From Schizochytrium sp. TIO01 (Eukaryota; Sar; Bigyra; Thraustochytrida; Thraustochytriidae), in contig SMSO01000032.1 in NCBI GenBank assembly GCA_004764695.1, positions 5,724,668 to 5,788,667 on the forward strand: 64,000 bases of DNA, written 5' to 3'. The position numbers and the translations under genes were made by a program. Positions within the stretch are counted from its first letter, which is position 1. Each line of letters begins with the position of its first letter. The notes beneath the pieces are model-generated. The model saw nothing but the letters and a program-made list of their open reading frames with translations, did not search any database and was not told the DNA's origin. Below, one piece after another: positions 1 to 13,478 of this stretch.

Positions 1-367
1 CTCCCTCTCCGGAGTCGAGCCCTAACTCTCCGTCACCCGTTATAGTCACCGTAGTCCAATACACTACCGTCGACAACTGATGGGGCAGAAACTCAAACGA
101 TTCATCGACTAAAAAGTCAATCTGCTCAATTATCATGATTCACCAATAAAATCGGCTTCAATCTAATAAGTGCAGCCCCATACAGGGCTCTTACAGCATG
201 TATTATTTCCAGAATTACTGCAGGTATCCATATAAAAGAAACTACCGAAGAAATTATTACTGATATAATGAGCCGTTCGCAGTCTCACAGTACAATCGCT
301 TATACTTACACATGCATGGCTTAATCTTTGAGACGAGCATATGACTACTGGCAGGATCAACCAGATT
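1..367 (-). rRNA. 18S rRNA, 5' end (partial)
   Basis: Read on the minus strand, bases 367 to about 300 give the universal start of eukaryotic small-subunit rRNA (CTGGTTGATCCTGCCAGTAG, then CATATGCTCGTCTCAAAGAT and TAAGCCATGCATG). The gene continues leftwards out of the window, so only about the first 367 nt are present. The downstream text (GAGACTGCGAACGGCTCATT, then TCAGTAATAATTTCTTCGG) resembles thraustochytrid 18S as I remember it. The apparent 71-aa reading frame here is an accident of the rRNA. The exact 5' end is uncertain by a few bases. The orientation means the rDNA promoter and external transcribed spacer lie to the right. Confidence 0.95.
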
Positions 368-3300
368 GCTATGTTCATTTTATTTAAAATGATATTAAAA
401 CCATTCTAAGTAAATTTCTTCAACAATCAAAGTGTATTTCAAAACTCAGCCAATCGTCCTTTTCAACCTTGACCAATCTCACGCCAAAGAATGTTTTATT
501 CAAACATCCCTAGGGGAGACTTCGATGTGAAGTGCTGCACGCTTCTGAAGAAATCTTCATCCACATGCAACGGTCCTCACGCCTTCGGTTCAGATCAAAA
601 CTTTGCGAAGATCTACGTAACAATACGAAGCTTCAAGACCGCGACAGCTTCAAAATGTACCCAAACGGCACACGCTGTCTCAGATCCAATCTTAGCGCAT
701 TTTGCAGGAAGTTTTTTTGAGCTTCAAGTCCAACAGAGTTGAACCCGTCCGCACACACCCTTCCTCGCGCCACCTCGAGAACTCACAAAACCGGCAACAG
801 TTGGAACTTGCCAACTGTTCTGTTCTGTTCTGACGGTTTCCCGTTCAGTGGCCGCGTTGAACAAGGGCCCTCCGACACAGAAACCGAAGATGGATATTGC
901 AAGTGTTTATTTGTATTGGAGGTTTGAAAAGACACAATAATTGATGTTAAAATCTCAAAATTTCCAAATATTTTATAGGAATTTCTGTAAATTTAAAAAG
1001 TGAAAATTACTGTGGGGAATTTCTTCCAAAAACTTGATCTCGTATTTTGGGGTCATTTTTGCTGCATGGACAGTTGAAGTACCTGTGATACTAAGACGAA
1101 TAAGGCAAAATATATAAATTTGTTAGCGAATCAAATTAATAGTGCCTCGAACATGATAGCCATAAATAGGAAGTAAACAAACACTGGCTGATTTCGAACA
1201 ACACGAGGCATAAACTTCCGCATTGCACAGTATTGAAGCCGACCGGCTTATTATATTCACATGTGTGCATCTACAAGGACATCTCAATCATAAATGTGTT
1301 CAGTCCAAGGCTCCTTGTCACAGGCTGCTTGTGGCAGTTCGAAGATCGAACGCAGCTCTTACATCATCACCTCCTGGCGTATGGGCATCGCAACGACGTT
1401 AGAATAGAGAATCTTGCCTGAGGTCCTCCCCTCTAGGCTGTTTCTATACAAGTTGTCTATTGAATTCATTCGCCTTATATTCCATATTTATAGTAGTAAT
1501 AATAATAATAATAATAATAAATTTTAAAAGAGAAAATTTTCACCTCTTTCAAGTTAAAGACTTCTTTTACTTTTCCATTTTAAAATAAAAGTTTTAAAAA
1601 ATATTTTCAATCGAAAATCTTTTGCAGTTATAAAAAAATCTCTTATCGTGCACGCTATAGTACAGCAAGGAAATTGCACACCTCGCTCCAAAAGCAAGCA
1701 CGCCCTTTTGAAAACACCCAAAATAATCAATCATTCAAGTCTCACCGGCGACATAAGCCAAGTCTTCTTAGCCCACACATAGCTAACCTAACTGACTCTG
1801 ATGAACTTAGTTTTCTCAAAGAGCTGCGACTGCGCTCCACGCACGCAACCTCTTCGTTCACCATTCTGAAGGCTAGCCTATCCTTGCTCAGATCCCTTCT
1901 TTCTTCTCTCCGATTGCCTTCCAATCAACTAGGAAACGCGACACTCATTGAACTAAAGAAGGAATCGGATGAGGTCTAGAATGAGTCGCAAAACAGTGCA
2001 CTAAGAGTGAAAAGGATCCAAGAAGAAAAATGGGTTCTAAGCCATTTGGGAAAATCTTAGTAAACATTCATAAAGTGTTTTGAGTGTATGGTCATAATGA
2101 GAATACTGAAGAGTTGTGTAAGCAAGATGAGCGTTAACACCAGATAAACAAGAAAGAACTGCTTTGAACGTGAGGAACTGAGGATAAGTTTAGAGGTTGG
2201 TGCAATTCTGTCCGTCTCTATCTTTGTATATCTACAAGCTTGACATCGCAGTAGTAGAGCCCATTAGGATGGTGTTATCCCCGGTAGACTCTTGTTAAGT
2301 ACAGCTACGAAAACCTAGACACCCGACACTGTCGTTGAGCCATAAATGCTCGGGTTTCTTGAGAACTAGTTGTGATCAAAGTTGTTGCTTTGAATTTTCA
2401 TATGGGTTTCATACCAGACGTGATTGTTTCCTTCAGCTCCATTTGAGCTCAGGTCATTGGTGTATTAACTTATTGACACGATCAAACAAAATCAGGTCAT
2501 CTCGAAACTAGAAAGTTCTGTTGCACTATACAACTCCACGGCTAATAATACTACAATCCCTTTGCTTTCATATTGAATGTGCATAACTCAAAACAATTAC
2601 TCTCGTCGTTAACTTATGAAGCAGACTAGTATGTGGAGCCGTCCAAGCAATGGAGGTCGTGAAAGGAAAAGAAGAAGGAAGGCAACGCATCCACGGTAAG
2701 GCTCTGCTCTCCCGGACAATTTATACGACGGGCGTCCAACTCATGAAGAGTGCCCACACTACTGGGCGTCAGATGCCCACACTATTGGGCCCCGGATGCC
2801 CGGTGGATTACATGCCGTACGCAGCTCTTACATCTTTATCCCTTGATATAGGACGATAGAAGCTGCGCTAAAAAAGAGATTGCTTATTGAGTTTATCGAA
2901 AAAGTAATCAGAGTAGACCAGAAATGAGGCGTTAAAGTGCAGCAAACTTTGTTAGGGATATTCCCATGATACTTTTGACTGCTCGAGCTTTTGAGTCATC
3001 ACACGCTTCTTCTTCTAGCTACTTTTTTTATTTGAATACAGTCTATATCAGGATACTTTACCAGAATACAAAATCTCAGGTTCGCTGAAAATAGCTATTG
3101 CATATTAGCTTTTGCAATGGACCGCACAGAGGTAGTCTGACGATCTCTAGTTAGGTAGTCAATGCGGCCCGATGAATAGTGTGAAAGAGAAAAGAATATT
3201 ATTGAGTTTATTGAGCTTGCAGACACAGACAAACTGATTACATAGATTTCGCATTGAAGGGTGGCGTTAATTTACATTTGGGTGAGACACCTGAATAGAT

Positions 3301-4105
3301 ATGGCTTTGGTACTGAATGAGGCCTGCAACATCATTTTCGCTCAACGCACAACAATGCACGACGACGCCATCTTTGTTGGAGAAGGGATCCACATTCTCA
3401 TTATTGATCATTTTGCAACAGGTTATTAGTTATTAAATCACATGTGTCATTAAATATTTTGTCTGGCAGCTATAGAAAAACAGAAAAACAATGGTCAAGC
3501 TTCCCCATAGACGTTGTTGCAGAAGCTGTTGCATTTTCATAATTTCTCAAACTTGGAGAGGTCGCCACGAGTAAACTATGTACTTAAAGAAGCTGGAGCT
3601 CGAGTAATACGAATAATGATAACCAAAAATTTCGGTTGGGAATCTGATGAACTTGACAACGACTTCCAAACTCACATTCACAATTCCAGAATACGTACGA
3701 AGAATTATGCACTTATAAGGCATTATTTAACGTCAGGTTATATTTCATTCATGCAATGACCGTCAAGCAATTTTTCTAAATGCAACCTGTTATGGAGTTT
3801 TGAGCATTGCGGCAATTTTTCTCTTCACACCTTGTAAATCACTGATTGCCGCATGTGCGTTCACTAATCGTGTCTTGTTCTCCAACGTCCCCCAAAGTAT
3901 TGTCTATGACTCTTACGGCGTTTATTTCATTCGCTTCTTAAATTGCCAATCTCAGTATCCAATCAAAATGTTCCCATCACCTGCACGCTCTATATTATGA
4001 TGATTAATATTTTCTAGCACGTTCATAATCCTGAAAATCTACAAAATTGTAATATCTTTCATATAGTTTTATATAAAGCATTAAGGTTTGATAAAGAATA
4101 AACTA
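368..4105. other. rDNA upstream spacer and host intergenic DNA, no gene supported
   Basis: Part of this stretch must be the external transcribed spacer and promoter of the rRNA gene, but I cannot place a promoter. Reading frames are short, interrupted and lack recognisable domains; several need non-ATG starts. I found no 5S rRNA or tRNA pattern. A TAA microsatellite occurs near 1500 and a small local repeat (GCCCACACTA CTGGGC-like) near 2750-2800. The 3' part may hold untranslated sequence of the leucine-rich-repeat gene that ends at 4106. Confidence 0.5.
1491..1521. repeat. TAA trinucleotide microsatellite
   Basis: About ten tandem TAG/TAA units, flanked by AT-rich sequence, in the rDNA upstream spacer. 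Confidence 0.85.
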
Positions 4106-7549
<3,444 letters not shown>

Positions 7550-8080
7550 CGCAGCAAGTAACGATCTATACCTTAACCAGCGTGCGCGTGCTTGTATCCG
7601 TTCAGCTAAGCTCGTGGCACAGTCCCAGTCGTTGCAGAAGGTTTCGAACCTGCTGGACGTAAAGCTGCAAGTCGATGACCGGGTTCTTCACACATGGTCT
7701 GACTTACTGAGTTATTATGGTTTTCCCTAAGAAGGAGATGCTACTTAGTGCTCTCGAGGTAAAAGGATATTTTACTAGTTTGAACTTAACCTTACCTACT
7801 AAGCCTCGGTGCTTGACCACCTTTCTTTCTCGCTCTTTCAAGGCTATTACTATTTCGTAAAGCCTACTACTAGAATATCTTTTGCAGTGATATTGCTCCA
7901 GAGGTTCTAGCAGTACTATTCCTTACTACTACCTACTATGAACTAGATAGTCATAGAAGTAAGAAGTAAACAACAACCCATTGAATACTATGTATATTTG
8001 GAGTATGCACTATTCCAATAGTACATTCGATCATACCACGCGGGTAACACCTCATCTCATTCGCACTGAGAAGTAAAGTA
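7550..8080. other. Upstream region of the LRR gene, no gene supported
   Basis: This should contain the promoter of the leucine-rich-repeat gene (ATG at 7549, minus strand). On the plus strand a frame without ATG runs from about 7510 to 7730 and ends in a stop; it has no recognisable domain. The 7700-8000 part contains many CTACTA and TACTAG-like AT-rich words and nothing else I can name. Confidence 0.5.
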
Positions 8081-8440
8081 TCTCAGGGCCTGTCAGCTGA
8101 CAATCTCTTCACGCCCACTGATAGCCCCTGCTTATGCTTAATTAATAATAGGCCAGAAATTCACTTTAGTGCAACCTGTCGGTGGACAGGCCCTAAGTAC
8201 AAACTCAATTTTGTGAGGAGAAGCCGCTCTCTTAGGGCCTGTCAGTTGACATTAGACCACTAAAACTGCGAGAGAGACCTAATTTTGGTTTTGCGAGGCC
8301 GCTCTCTTAGGGCCTGTCAGATGACATGCATGTGAAAGCAGATTTTTGAGCCGCTCTCTCAGAGCCTGTCAGTTGACATGCATTTGAAAGTAGGATTTTG
8401 AGCTGCTCTCTTAGGGCCTGTCAGATGTCAGGCCTTAAGT
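8081..8440. repeat. Degenerate repeats built on GGGCCTGTCAG
   Basis: The core GGGCCTGTCAGnTGACA recurs at about 8086, 8235, 8310, 8361 (AGAGCCTGTCAG) and 8414, with an inverted copy (GGACAGGCCCTAAG) near 8184. Between the last copies the spacing is about 52 bp and includes TGAGCCGCTCTCT. Function unknown. Confidence 0.8.
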
Positions 8441-8460
8441 AATAAGATAGATGATTTGCA

Positions 8461-8850
8461 AATAAGTCAATGAACAAGGTTTGGCCCTGAGAGAGATTTT
8501 TTTGAAATGCAAGTTGGCCCTAAGAGACCCATAAAAGTTATGCAAATAAGCCACTGAGCAAGGTTTGGCCCTGAGAGAAGAAAAAGTGCTATGCAAGTTG
8601 GCCCTGAGAGATCTGGAAAAGTTATGCAAAATGCTTCTGAGCAAGGTTTGGCCCTACGCGAAAGTTGTTTCATGTGCAAGCTGGCTCTGAGAGATCTAGA
8701 AAAGTTATGCAAAATGCCTCTGAGCAAGGTTTGGCCCTACGCGAAAGTTGTTTCATGTGCAAGCTGGCTCTGAGAGATCTGGAAAAGTTATGCAAAATGC
8801 TTCTGAGCAAGGTTTGGCCCTACGCGAAAAATGTTTCATGTGCAAGTCGC
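8461..8850. repeat. 83-bp satellite, about 4.6 copies
   Basis: The word TGAGCAAGGTTTGGCCCT (first copy TGAACAAGG) recurs at 8471, 8555, 8638, 8721 and 8804, a period of 83-84 bp. Each unit is itself a dimer of two diverged ~41-bp halves (GCAAGGTTTGGCCCTACGCG and GCAAGCTGGCTCTGAGAGAT). The 3' copies are nearly identical and the 5' ones more diverged. The frames open through the array are repeat artefacts. Confidence 0.92.
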
Positions 8851-8879
8851 AATGGAAAATATCAACTCAGGAATTTCCA

Positions 8880-9125
8880 GGAAATCCTCATAGAAGGAGT
8901 CACACAAAAGAAACCTCGGTGTTTCAATACCAAGCCCCGAGAAAATTCCAAGAAACTTCTCTCGAAGGAGTCACACAAAAGAAACCTCGGTGTCTTAATA
9001 CCAAGCCCCGAGGAAAATTCAAGAAACTCTCCTTAATGAGGAACCTAATAATGACCTATGAAAGAACGCTCGGTGTTTCAACACAAAAACCCGAGGAAAT
9101 TTCAAGAAACTCTCCTCAATGATTA
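8880..9125. repeat. 70-85-bp repeats next to the viral boundary
   Basis: The word AAACCTCGGTGTTTCAATAC recurs with variation at 8911 and 8982 and, more diverged, near 9067, each followed by CCCCGAGGAAAATTC-like and AAGAAACTCTCCT-like text. This is the last repetitive host-like sequence before the recombinase gene. Confidence 0.85.
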
Positions 9126-9233
9126 AAAGAGACGCGCAGAGCATTCTTCGAACCTTCTCCAAGCTTCTAGAATGTTCACAGTATCATCCTTATAATTTAA
9201 CTTCATGCATTAAGTGCTCTGTGATCTCCGGGG

Positions 9234-9250
9234 AAGTAAACCCCAAATTA
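9234..9250 (+). promoter_or_regulatory. Weak early-type motif before the recombinase
   Basis: AAGTAAACCCCAAATTA, 20 bp before the ATG at 9270. It resembles the AGCAAGTAAACC(C/T)(C/T)TAACTC version found before the genes at 25895 and 26490. Confidence 0.4.
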
Positions 9251-9269
9251 TATTCTTGGTTTCTCCAAA

Positions 9270-11687
9270 ATGCAGCAAGACAGTGACACCAGCGATTCGT
9301 CTGATAACAAGCCTCCGACAGGGCGCTTTGATGCTGCTCAAGCAGAGATAGACGCACGCGTTGCCCAAACCAGACGTCTAAAAGCCGCCACCTTACTTGA
9401 TAAATCAAGTGTCCTTCCTCACAACTCCGAATACAATCGCAAGAATGATATCAATGAACTTGCATGCGTTGTCATTGAACAGCTAAAAGTACAAGACCCC
9501 AAGACAGTACATAATGATTTTCTAAGCTTCTCCTCGACACCTGAGAGAAAAGCTGCGATCCAGCAATGCATGGAGGGAATCATCATGCAAAAGGCCACGA
9601 GCAAGTCCATTATTGATAAGCCCAAGGTTATCAGGCGAATTATTCGCAATTATGAAAAATGCCTCAACTTCACGGTCACTGAAGAATGTTTGGCTAAAGT
9701 CAGGGAGCTTCACGCAGAGTGGAAGCATCTTGCTGACCTCTATACAGAGGAACGTCGCCTTGATAAGGTAAAACATATCAATTCCTTCAACGATACAGAG
9801 GCTAGGCTTCGTAAATTTATCACGACCTGTTCAATTGTACAATTCAGACATCTTTGTACAAGCTATATTAGCCCACCTTGCAGAATCAAAGAGCAGAGCA
9901 ACATATCTTTCCCAGTGTCAAGAAAGGACTACAATCATTCTCGCAATAACCAAATCAAGCTGACCATTGGTGCCATTCACCGTGCACTCCAGAAAAAGGG
10001 ACAATTCAACCTCGGTCTATTGGAGTTTTCACAATCATTCTTTGGGTTCTTTAAGTTCATGCTCACTACAGGTTTGAGAAATATATCAATCTGCCGTATG
10101 ACCCTGGCTGACTGGACAATCAGCTCGGATCCTCTAAGAAATCACCCTGCCGTATCTTATCATAAGAATAAGCAAGGCAACAAAGCTCTTAGTGACTCGT
10201 CGGTGCGAAAAATTGCCGTCATTTGTGTACCTACTCATGCAGACCCCACTCAGGACTCCCTTTTTAGCATAGGGCTTTTGATTGAGCTCCAGCTGCTTCT
10301 TGATCCGACAATAGTACATGATCAAACTAAGCAAATATTCTCGTACTGTGCATCAAAGCGAGAGTCAGGACAATGGAAGCCGCCACGCGGACAGCCAATG
10401 TCAGTACGTAGCAAATCACGAGTCTTTGACCGAACACAGAACCCTCATGAGTGGACAGCTCGCAGAGGTGCAGACCTTATGAATGGATTTCTAGATGTTG
10501 CCGCTATGGGTGCCGGATTTGGAGAAGTTCGCTGGAAGGAATATCCTGACCAACTCTACTGGCCATACAACAAACGAGCCCACTTGCTTCGTGCCGTGGC
10601 GGACGGAAAACTGATCAAGAAAAAGATAACTGCCGATGATCGCAACCGGCAACTCGGATGGATCACAGGGGTAGAAGAAAAGCATTATGCCCTAGCACAC
10701 GATCTAGCAGCCAAGAACGATGCTCCACTCGCTCTCGTTGATCGGTATGACAGCCAAACTGCGATGGCTATTCCTGCGCACCCTCTCTGGGATTTTATCA
10801 ATCGAGTCCCAGACTGGCTTCTCCCCGAGAGTGCCCGTAATGTCGCACCACCAAATGAGTTCCAGAATGGTGTCGTCGTTAAAAGGATCAACTCTCAGTG
10901 TCCTGTTACTATACACTGTGCAGATAGAGACGAGCCCATTTCGTTCTTCCGTAAGGCGTTCCGCATTGGCCTTGCTCACGGAAGTGTGTATCACGAAGAT
11001 GTAAATGCGTTCTTTAAGCACCTCACTGACAAGCCTGGGTTTAAGGAGTTCCGTACCCTGATTCAGCAACACTGCACAAGAGAACTAACGAACCGCGCAC
11101 ACGAGTCGAACACAACAGAGACAGACCTCATACAACAAATGACCCCTGCCGTTAGAAGGTATGTGGAAGGTCTGAAGCGTCGTTTGCGCGACGCTGAGCA
11201 TAAGGCTCTTGTACTAGAGCTTGAGAAGCATTCGACAGGTTCACCATCAGAAGGCCTCGTTGAAAGCCAAGATACAGATCCTTCTCCCCTAGCTGCACTT
11301 TACAAGAAAATTGAATCCGTGGAAGAATTCAAAGGAGTAATAGCAAAACTCTCCGAATACATCAATCAGGAAGACTTCCATACACTTTGTCATGAAACTG
11401 TTCGGCGCCAAATCCTTCCGGCTATTATCCTATTGACCGAGCGCGACCCTAACCTTCCAGCATTTGTTCTTCCTCAACGGACTAGTGAAGGAAAGTTACT
11501 TGTCTCAATCCTCGCCGTTAGCATTTTAATGGCAAAGTTCGGAGCAAGTAGCCTCCAACGTGCTTATAAGCAGGGTACTTCTCGTAGTTGGCGAGGGTTT
11601 GTGGAAAATCGCAAGGTGGACTGGAAGCCGTATCTGACAACCCCTCAAGCACTCCTCGGCGTGATGCAAACCCCTAACCCTCAATAA
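9270..11687 (+). CDS. Tyrosine recombinase / integrase
   Basis: 805 aa. The C-terminal catalytic domain shows the full set expected of tyrosine recombinases: Arg270 in TGLRNISICRMTL, a lysine in the following beta region (YHKNKQGNK, about 298-305), a His438-x-x-Arg441 box (AHLLR), then RQLGW (Arg460, Trp464) and the nucleophile Tyr473 in KHYA. About 270 N-terminal residues would form the core-binding part; a further 330 residues after the tyrosine are unusual and of unknown role. It would cut and rejoin DNA at short sites. Its GC content is visibly higher than that of the viral genes to its right. Its position between host repeats and viral genes fits an integrase of the provirus. It could instead be a Crypton-like mobile element; the early-type motif upstream favours viral control. 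Confidence 0.82.
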   Translation: MQQDSDTSDSSDNKPPTGRFDAAQAEIDARVAQTRRLKAATLLDKSSVLPHNSEYNRKNDINELACVVIEQLKVQDPKTVHNDFLSFSSTPERKAAIQQCMEGIIMQKATSKSIIDKPKVIRRIIRNYEKCLNFTVTEECLAKVRELHAEWKHLADLYTEERRLDKVKHINSFNDTEARLRKFITTCSIVQFRHLCTSYISPPCRIKEQSNISFPVSRKDYNHSRNNQIKLTIGAIHRALQKKGQFNLGLLEFSQSFFGFFKFMLTTGLRNISICRMTLADWTISSDPLRNHPAVSYHKNKQGNKALSDSSVRKIAVICVPTHADPTQDSLFSIGLLIELQLLLDPTIVHDQTKQIFSYCASKRESGQWKPPRGQPMSVRSKSRVFDRTQNPHEWTARRGADLMNGFLDVAAMGAGFGEVRWKEYPDQLYWPYNKRAHLLRAVADGKLIKKKITADDRNRQLGWITGVEEKHYALAHDLAAKNDAPLALVDRYDSQTAMAIPAHPLWDFINRVPDWLLPESARNVAPPNEFQNGVVVKRINSQCPVTIHCADRDEPISFFRKAFRIGLAHGSVYHEDVNAFFKHLTDKPGFKEFRTLIQQHCTRELTNRAHESNTTETDLIQQMTPAVRRYVEGLKRRLRDAEHKALVLELEKHSTGSPSEGLVESQDTDPSPLAALYKKIESVEEFKGVIAKLSEYINQEDFHTLCHETVRRQILPAIILLTERDPNLPAFVLPQRTSEGKLLVSILAVSILMAKFGASSLQRAYKQGTSRSWRGFVENRKVDWKPYLTTPQALLGVMQTPNPQ

Positions 11688-11699
11688 AACTTGTTGCGT
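11664..11699 (+). repeat. 36-bp direct repeat, copy 1
   Basis: ATGCAAACCCCTAACCCTCA and the next 16 bases match 12176-12211 with two differences. In this copy the repeat encodes the last residues of the recombinase (MQTPNPQ, stop) and contains CCCTAACCCT. Confidence 0.95.
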
Positions 11700-11732
11700 C
11701 ACCCATTGCTGCTGTGACATCTATCGTCCCCG

Positions 11733-12083
11733 ATGACCGTGAGAGATTGGGAACTTAATATGTTGGAAAGTAAATATGACGTCGACGAGGAACAAGAAGA
11801 AGAAGAGCGAGACCCGCAATATGATTTGACTTATACAATGGTAGTGACACGCAAATGGATTTGGGAAATGAGGCTTCGATATAGACAAACACGCTATCAA
11901 AATGCACAATGCTATGTCACTGGGTGTTTGCTAAGGGAGCTCCTGAATCATCTAGATTTGGAAATTGAAAATATGGGGTTCGGACATTTTTACAAAGATA
12001 ATGCTACATCTATTGCTCCATTGTACGCGAAAGATCAATACTTGGACGAGCTTCGTCGCAAATTTAGTGATAACCTAACCTAA
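11733..12083 (+). CDS. Hypothetical protein, 116 aa
   Basis: Starts MTVRDWELNMLE and has an acidic stretch (DEEQEEEERD, residues 18-27) followed by a basic, aromatic-rich helical part (TRKWIWEMRLRYRQTRYQ). I do not recognise the family. It lies between the two 36-bp direct repeats, so it may have arrived as one small inserted block with them. The 3' flank (CCTAACCTAACCTAAACGCT) is low-complexity. Confidence 0.55.
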   Translation: MTVRDWELNMLESKYDVDEEQEEEERDPQYDLTYTMVVTRKWIWEMRLRYRQTRYQNAQCYVTGCLLRELLNHLDLEIENMGFGHFYKDNATSIAPLYAKDQYLDELRRKFSDNLT

Positions 12084-12175
12084 CCTAAACGCTAACACCA
12101 ACGCCTACGCCTACGCCGATGCGTTTCGTACGCAATTGAAGGTTCAACATGAAGGCTTCAAGTGCTTTATATTAT

Positions 12176-12211
12176 ATGCAAACCCCTAACCCTCAATGAA
12201 ACTTGTTGTGT
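12176..12211 (+). repeat. 36-bp direct repeat, copy 2, with early-type motif
   Basis: Same 36 bases as 11664-11699. Here the stop codon TAA of copy 1 is ATG, the start codon of the phosphoesterase. The part before the ATG (GCAAACCCCTAACCCTCA) is the strongest match to the early motif of this genome. Confidence 0.95.
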
Positions 12212-12855
12212 TGAGTGATACTCATAATCGTCACCACGAGATCCATTCCCTACCAAGAGGCGACGTCATTATCCATTGTGGTGACGCTTGTAATGTTGGT
12301 ACGTGGGAGGAACTCGACTCTTTTCTTTTTTGGTTCACCAATTTACCACATAAATACAAAATTTTTGTTCCTGGAAACCACGAATTTCATCATAATGACT
12401 ACCATACTTGCATTGCTTTCCTTTGTGCGTATAGAGAAAAAGCTCCAAACTTTCACGTATTAATGGACTCAGGAGTTGAGATTAATGGGCTATACTTTTA
12501 TGGCTCACCATATTGCAATGGTGCACACCACGTCATGAAGAAATGGTCTTTCTATGTTGAAAGCGATAATGTAAGAGAAGCTTTGTGGGCTAAAATCCCA
12601 CACGGCACAAATGTAATTATCACCCATATTCCACCATTTGATATGCTCGATAATGGTCTTGGGTGCAAACAACTCATGAAAAGAATACTCCAAATAAAAC
12701 CTATAATACATTGCTTTGGTCACATTCACGAAAAGAATGGTCAAGTTCTTCTTAACCATAGTCAAGATAATACGACTACCACCTTCATTAATGCCTCATG
12801 CTACCTAGATGATAGATGTAAATTGATAGATCCCAAGATTATCTTTATTTATTAG
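12196..12855 (+). CDS. Calcineurin-like metallophosphoesterase (MPPED-like)
   Basis: 219 aa with all metal-binding motifs of the superfamily in order: SDTHN (Asp8, His10), HCGDAC (Asp30), PGNHE (Asn61, His62), ITHIPP (about 145-150) and FGHIHE (about 174-179). The YGSPY word between GNHE and THIPP is typical of the MPPED1/MPPED2 group, which hydrolyses phosphodiesters such as cyclic nucleotides in vitro. The viral substrate is unknown. The ATG follows the early-type motif directly. Its 3' end was caught in a tandem duplication: the last ~38 bases recur at 13446. Confidence 0.88.
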   Translation: MKLVVLSDTHNRHHEIHSLPRGDVIIHCGDACNVGTWEELDSFLFWFTNLPHKYKIFVPGNHEFHHNDYHTCIAFLCAYREKAPNFHVLMDSGVEINGLYFYGSPYCNGAHHVMKKWSFYVESDNVREALWAKIPHGTNVIITHIPPFDMLDNGLGCKQLMKRILQIKPIIHCFGHIHEKNGQVLLNHSQDNTTTTFINASCYLDDRCKLIDPKIIFIY

Positions 12856-12949
12856 AGATTCGCTTTATAAGGCGCTTGCTTTGACGACGAGCATACATGA
12901 GATTTTTCTCCGATTGAGCAGCTTCACATATAGGATCATGCACTCATTC

Positions 12950-13267
12950 TTACGTCTTTGCGAATTTATCCGATAACAATTTAAATAGACCGAGTACTGC
13001 TAAACAGAATGGAATAAATTCCACCAATTCAGAAAGTTTTTCTTTGGCATCTAATACTTTACAATTCAAATCCACATTACTAAGGACTTGAGAATAATCA
13101 TCATCCTGAAACACGATAGGTACTATGGACATATCTCCTCCAATGTCTGCAACAAACCCAGATGGATACTCTACACGCATGACTCCATCTGTAATATCAC
13201 TTACAATGATATCTTCGTTCTTGAAGGTGTGCTTGAGAATCAGATACAATGCTCGCTCGAGACTCAT
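12950..13267 (-). CDS. Truncated paralogue of the 195-aa protein
   Basis: 105 aa starting at MSLERALYLILKH. The first ~85 residues match the neighbour at 13479-14066 (NEDIIVSDIT, YPSGFVA, IGGD, IVPIVF), then a deletion removes the middle and shifts the remainder, giving a short new tail (LLSDKFAKT). The ATG at 13267 was chosen because the longer frame needs a TTG start. The promoter motif is retained, so it may still be expressed. Probably a decaying duplicate. Confidence 0.6.
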   Translation of the reverse strand: MSLERALYLILKHTFKNEDIIVSDITDGVMRVEYPSGFVADIGGDMSIVPIVFQDDDYSQVLSNVDLNCKVLDAKEKLSELVEFIPFCLAVLGLFKLLSDKFAKT

Positions 13268-13280
13268 GATGCTCAACAGA

Positions 13281-13299
13281 AGTGAGTTAAGGTTTTGCT
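13281..13299 (-). promoter_or_regulatory. Early-type motif (copy A)
   Basis: Minus-strand AGCAAAACCTTAACTCACT, 14 bp before the ATG at 13267. Confidence 0.6.
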
Positions 13300-13445
13300 T
13301 TTACAAGCTCTGGAGTAATATATACTTATTATATATAATAATCCAAGAGGCCATTCGTAAAGTTCTTTCTAAACAATCAATTGGAGTCCCGACGCACCGA
13401 ACTTTATCCCAAAGACTAGGACCATGGTAGGGTAATTAGCAAGGA
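13300..13445 (-). pseudogene. C-terminal fragment of the peptidase-like gene
   Basis: Duplicate of about 14100-14255, the end of the 457-aa gene, without the catalytic region and without a start. Shared words include GGCCATTCGT, CAATTGGAGTCCCGA and ACCATGGTAGGGTAATTAGC (plus-strand spelling), with several substitutions. A dead remnant from the duplication. Confidence 0.85.
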
Positions 13446-13478
13446 TCAATGCTAAATTGATAGATCCCAAGATTATCT

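Larger units (their letters stand above)
12818..13445. repeat. Tandem duplication, copy A (decayed)
   Basis: Matches 13446 to about 14255 with many point changes. It begins inside the 3' end of the phosphoesterase gene and ends inside what corresponds to the 3' part of the peptidase-like gene. An internal stretch equal to about 13575-13705 of copy B is deleted. Confidence 0.92.

Noticed and set aside
163-378. Minus-strand frame of 71 codons starting MNIAIWLILPVV
   Set aside because: It is the 5' end of 18S rRNA read in one frame; the sequence matches the universal SSU start.
1674-1979. 101-codon plus-strand frame in the rDNA spacer
   Set aside because: No ATG start, low-complexity serine/leucine composition, no domain and no splice support.
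8435-9122. Overlapping frames of 60-124 codons on both strands
   Set aside because: Products of the 83-bp and 70-85-bp tandem repeats; no start context, no domain, equal coding potential in several phases.
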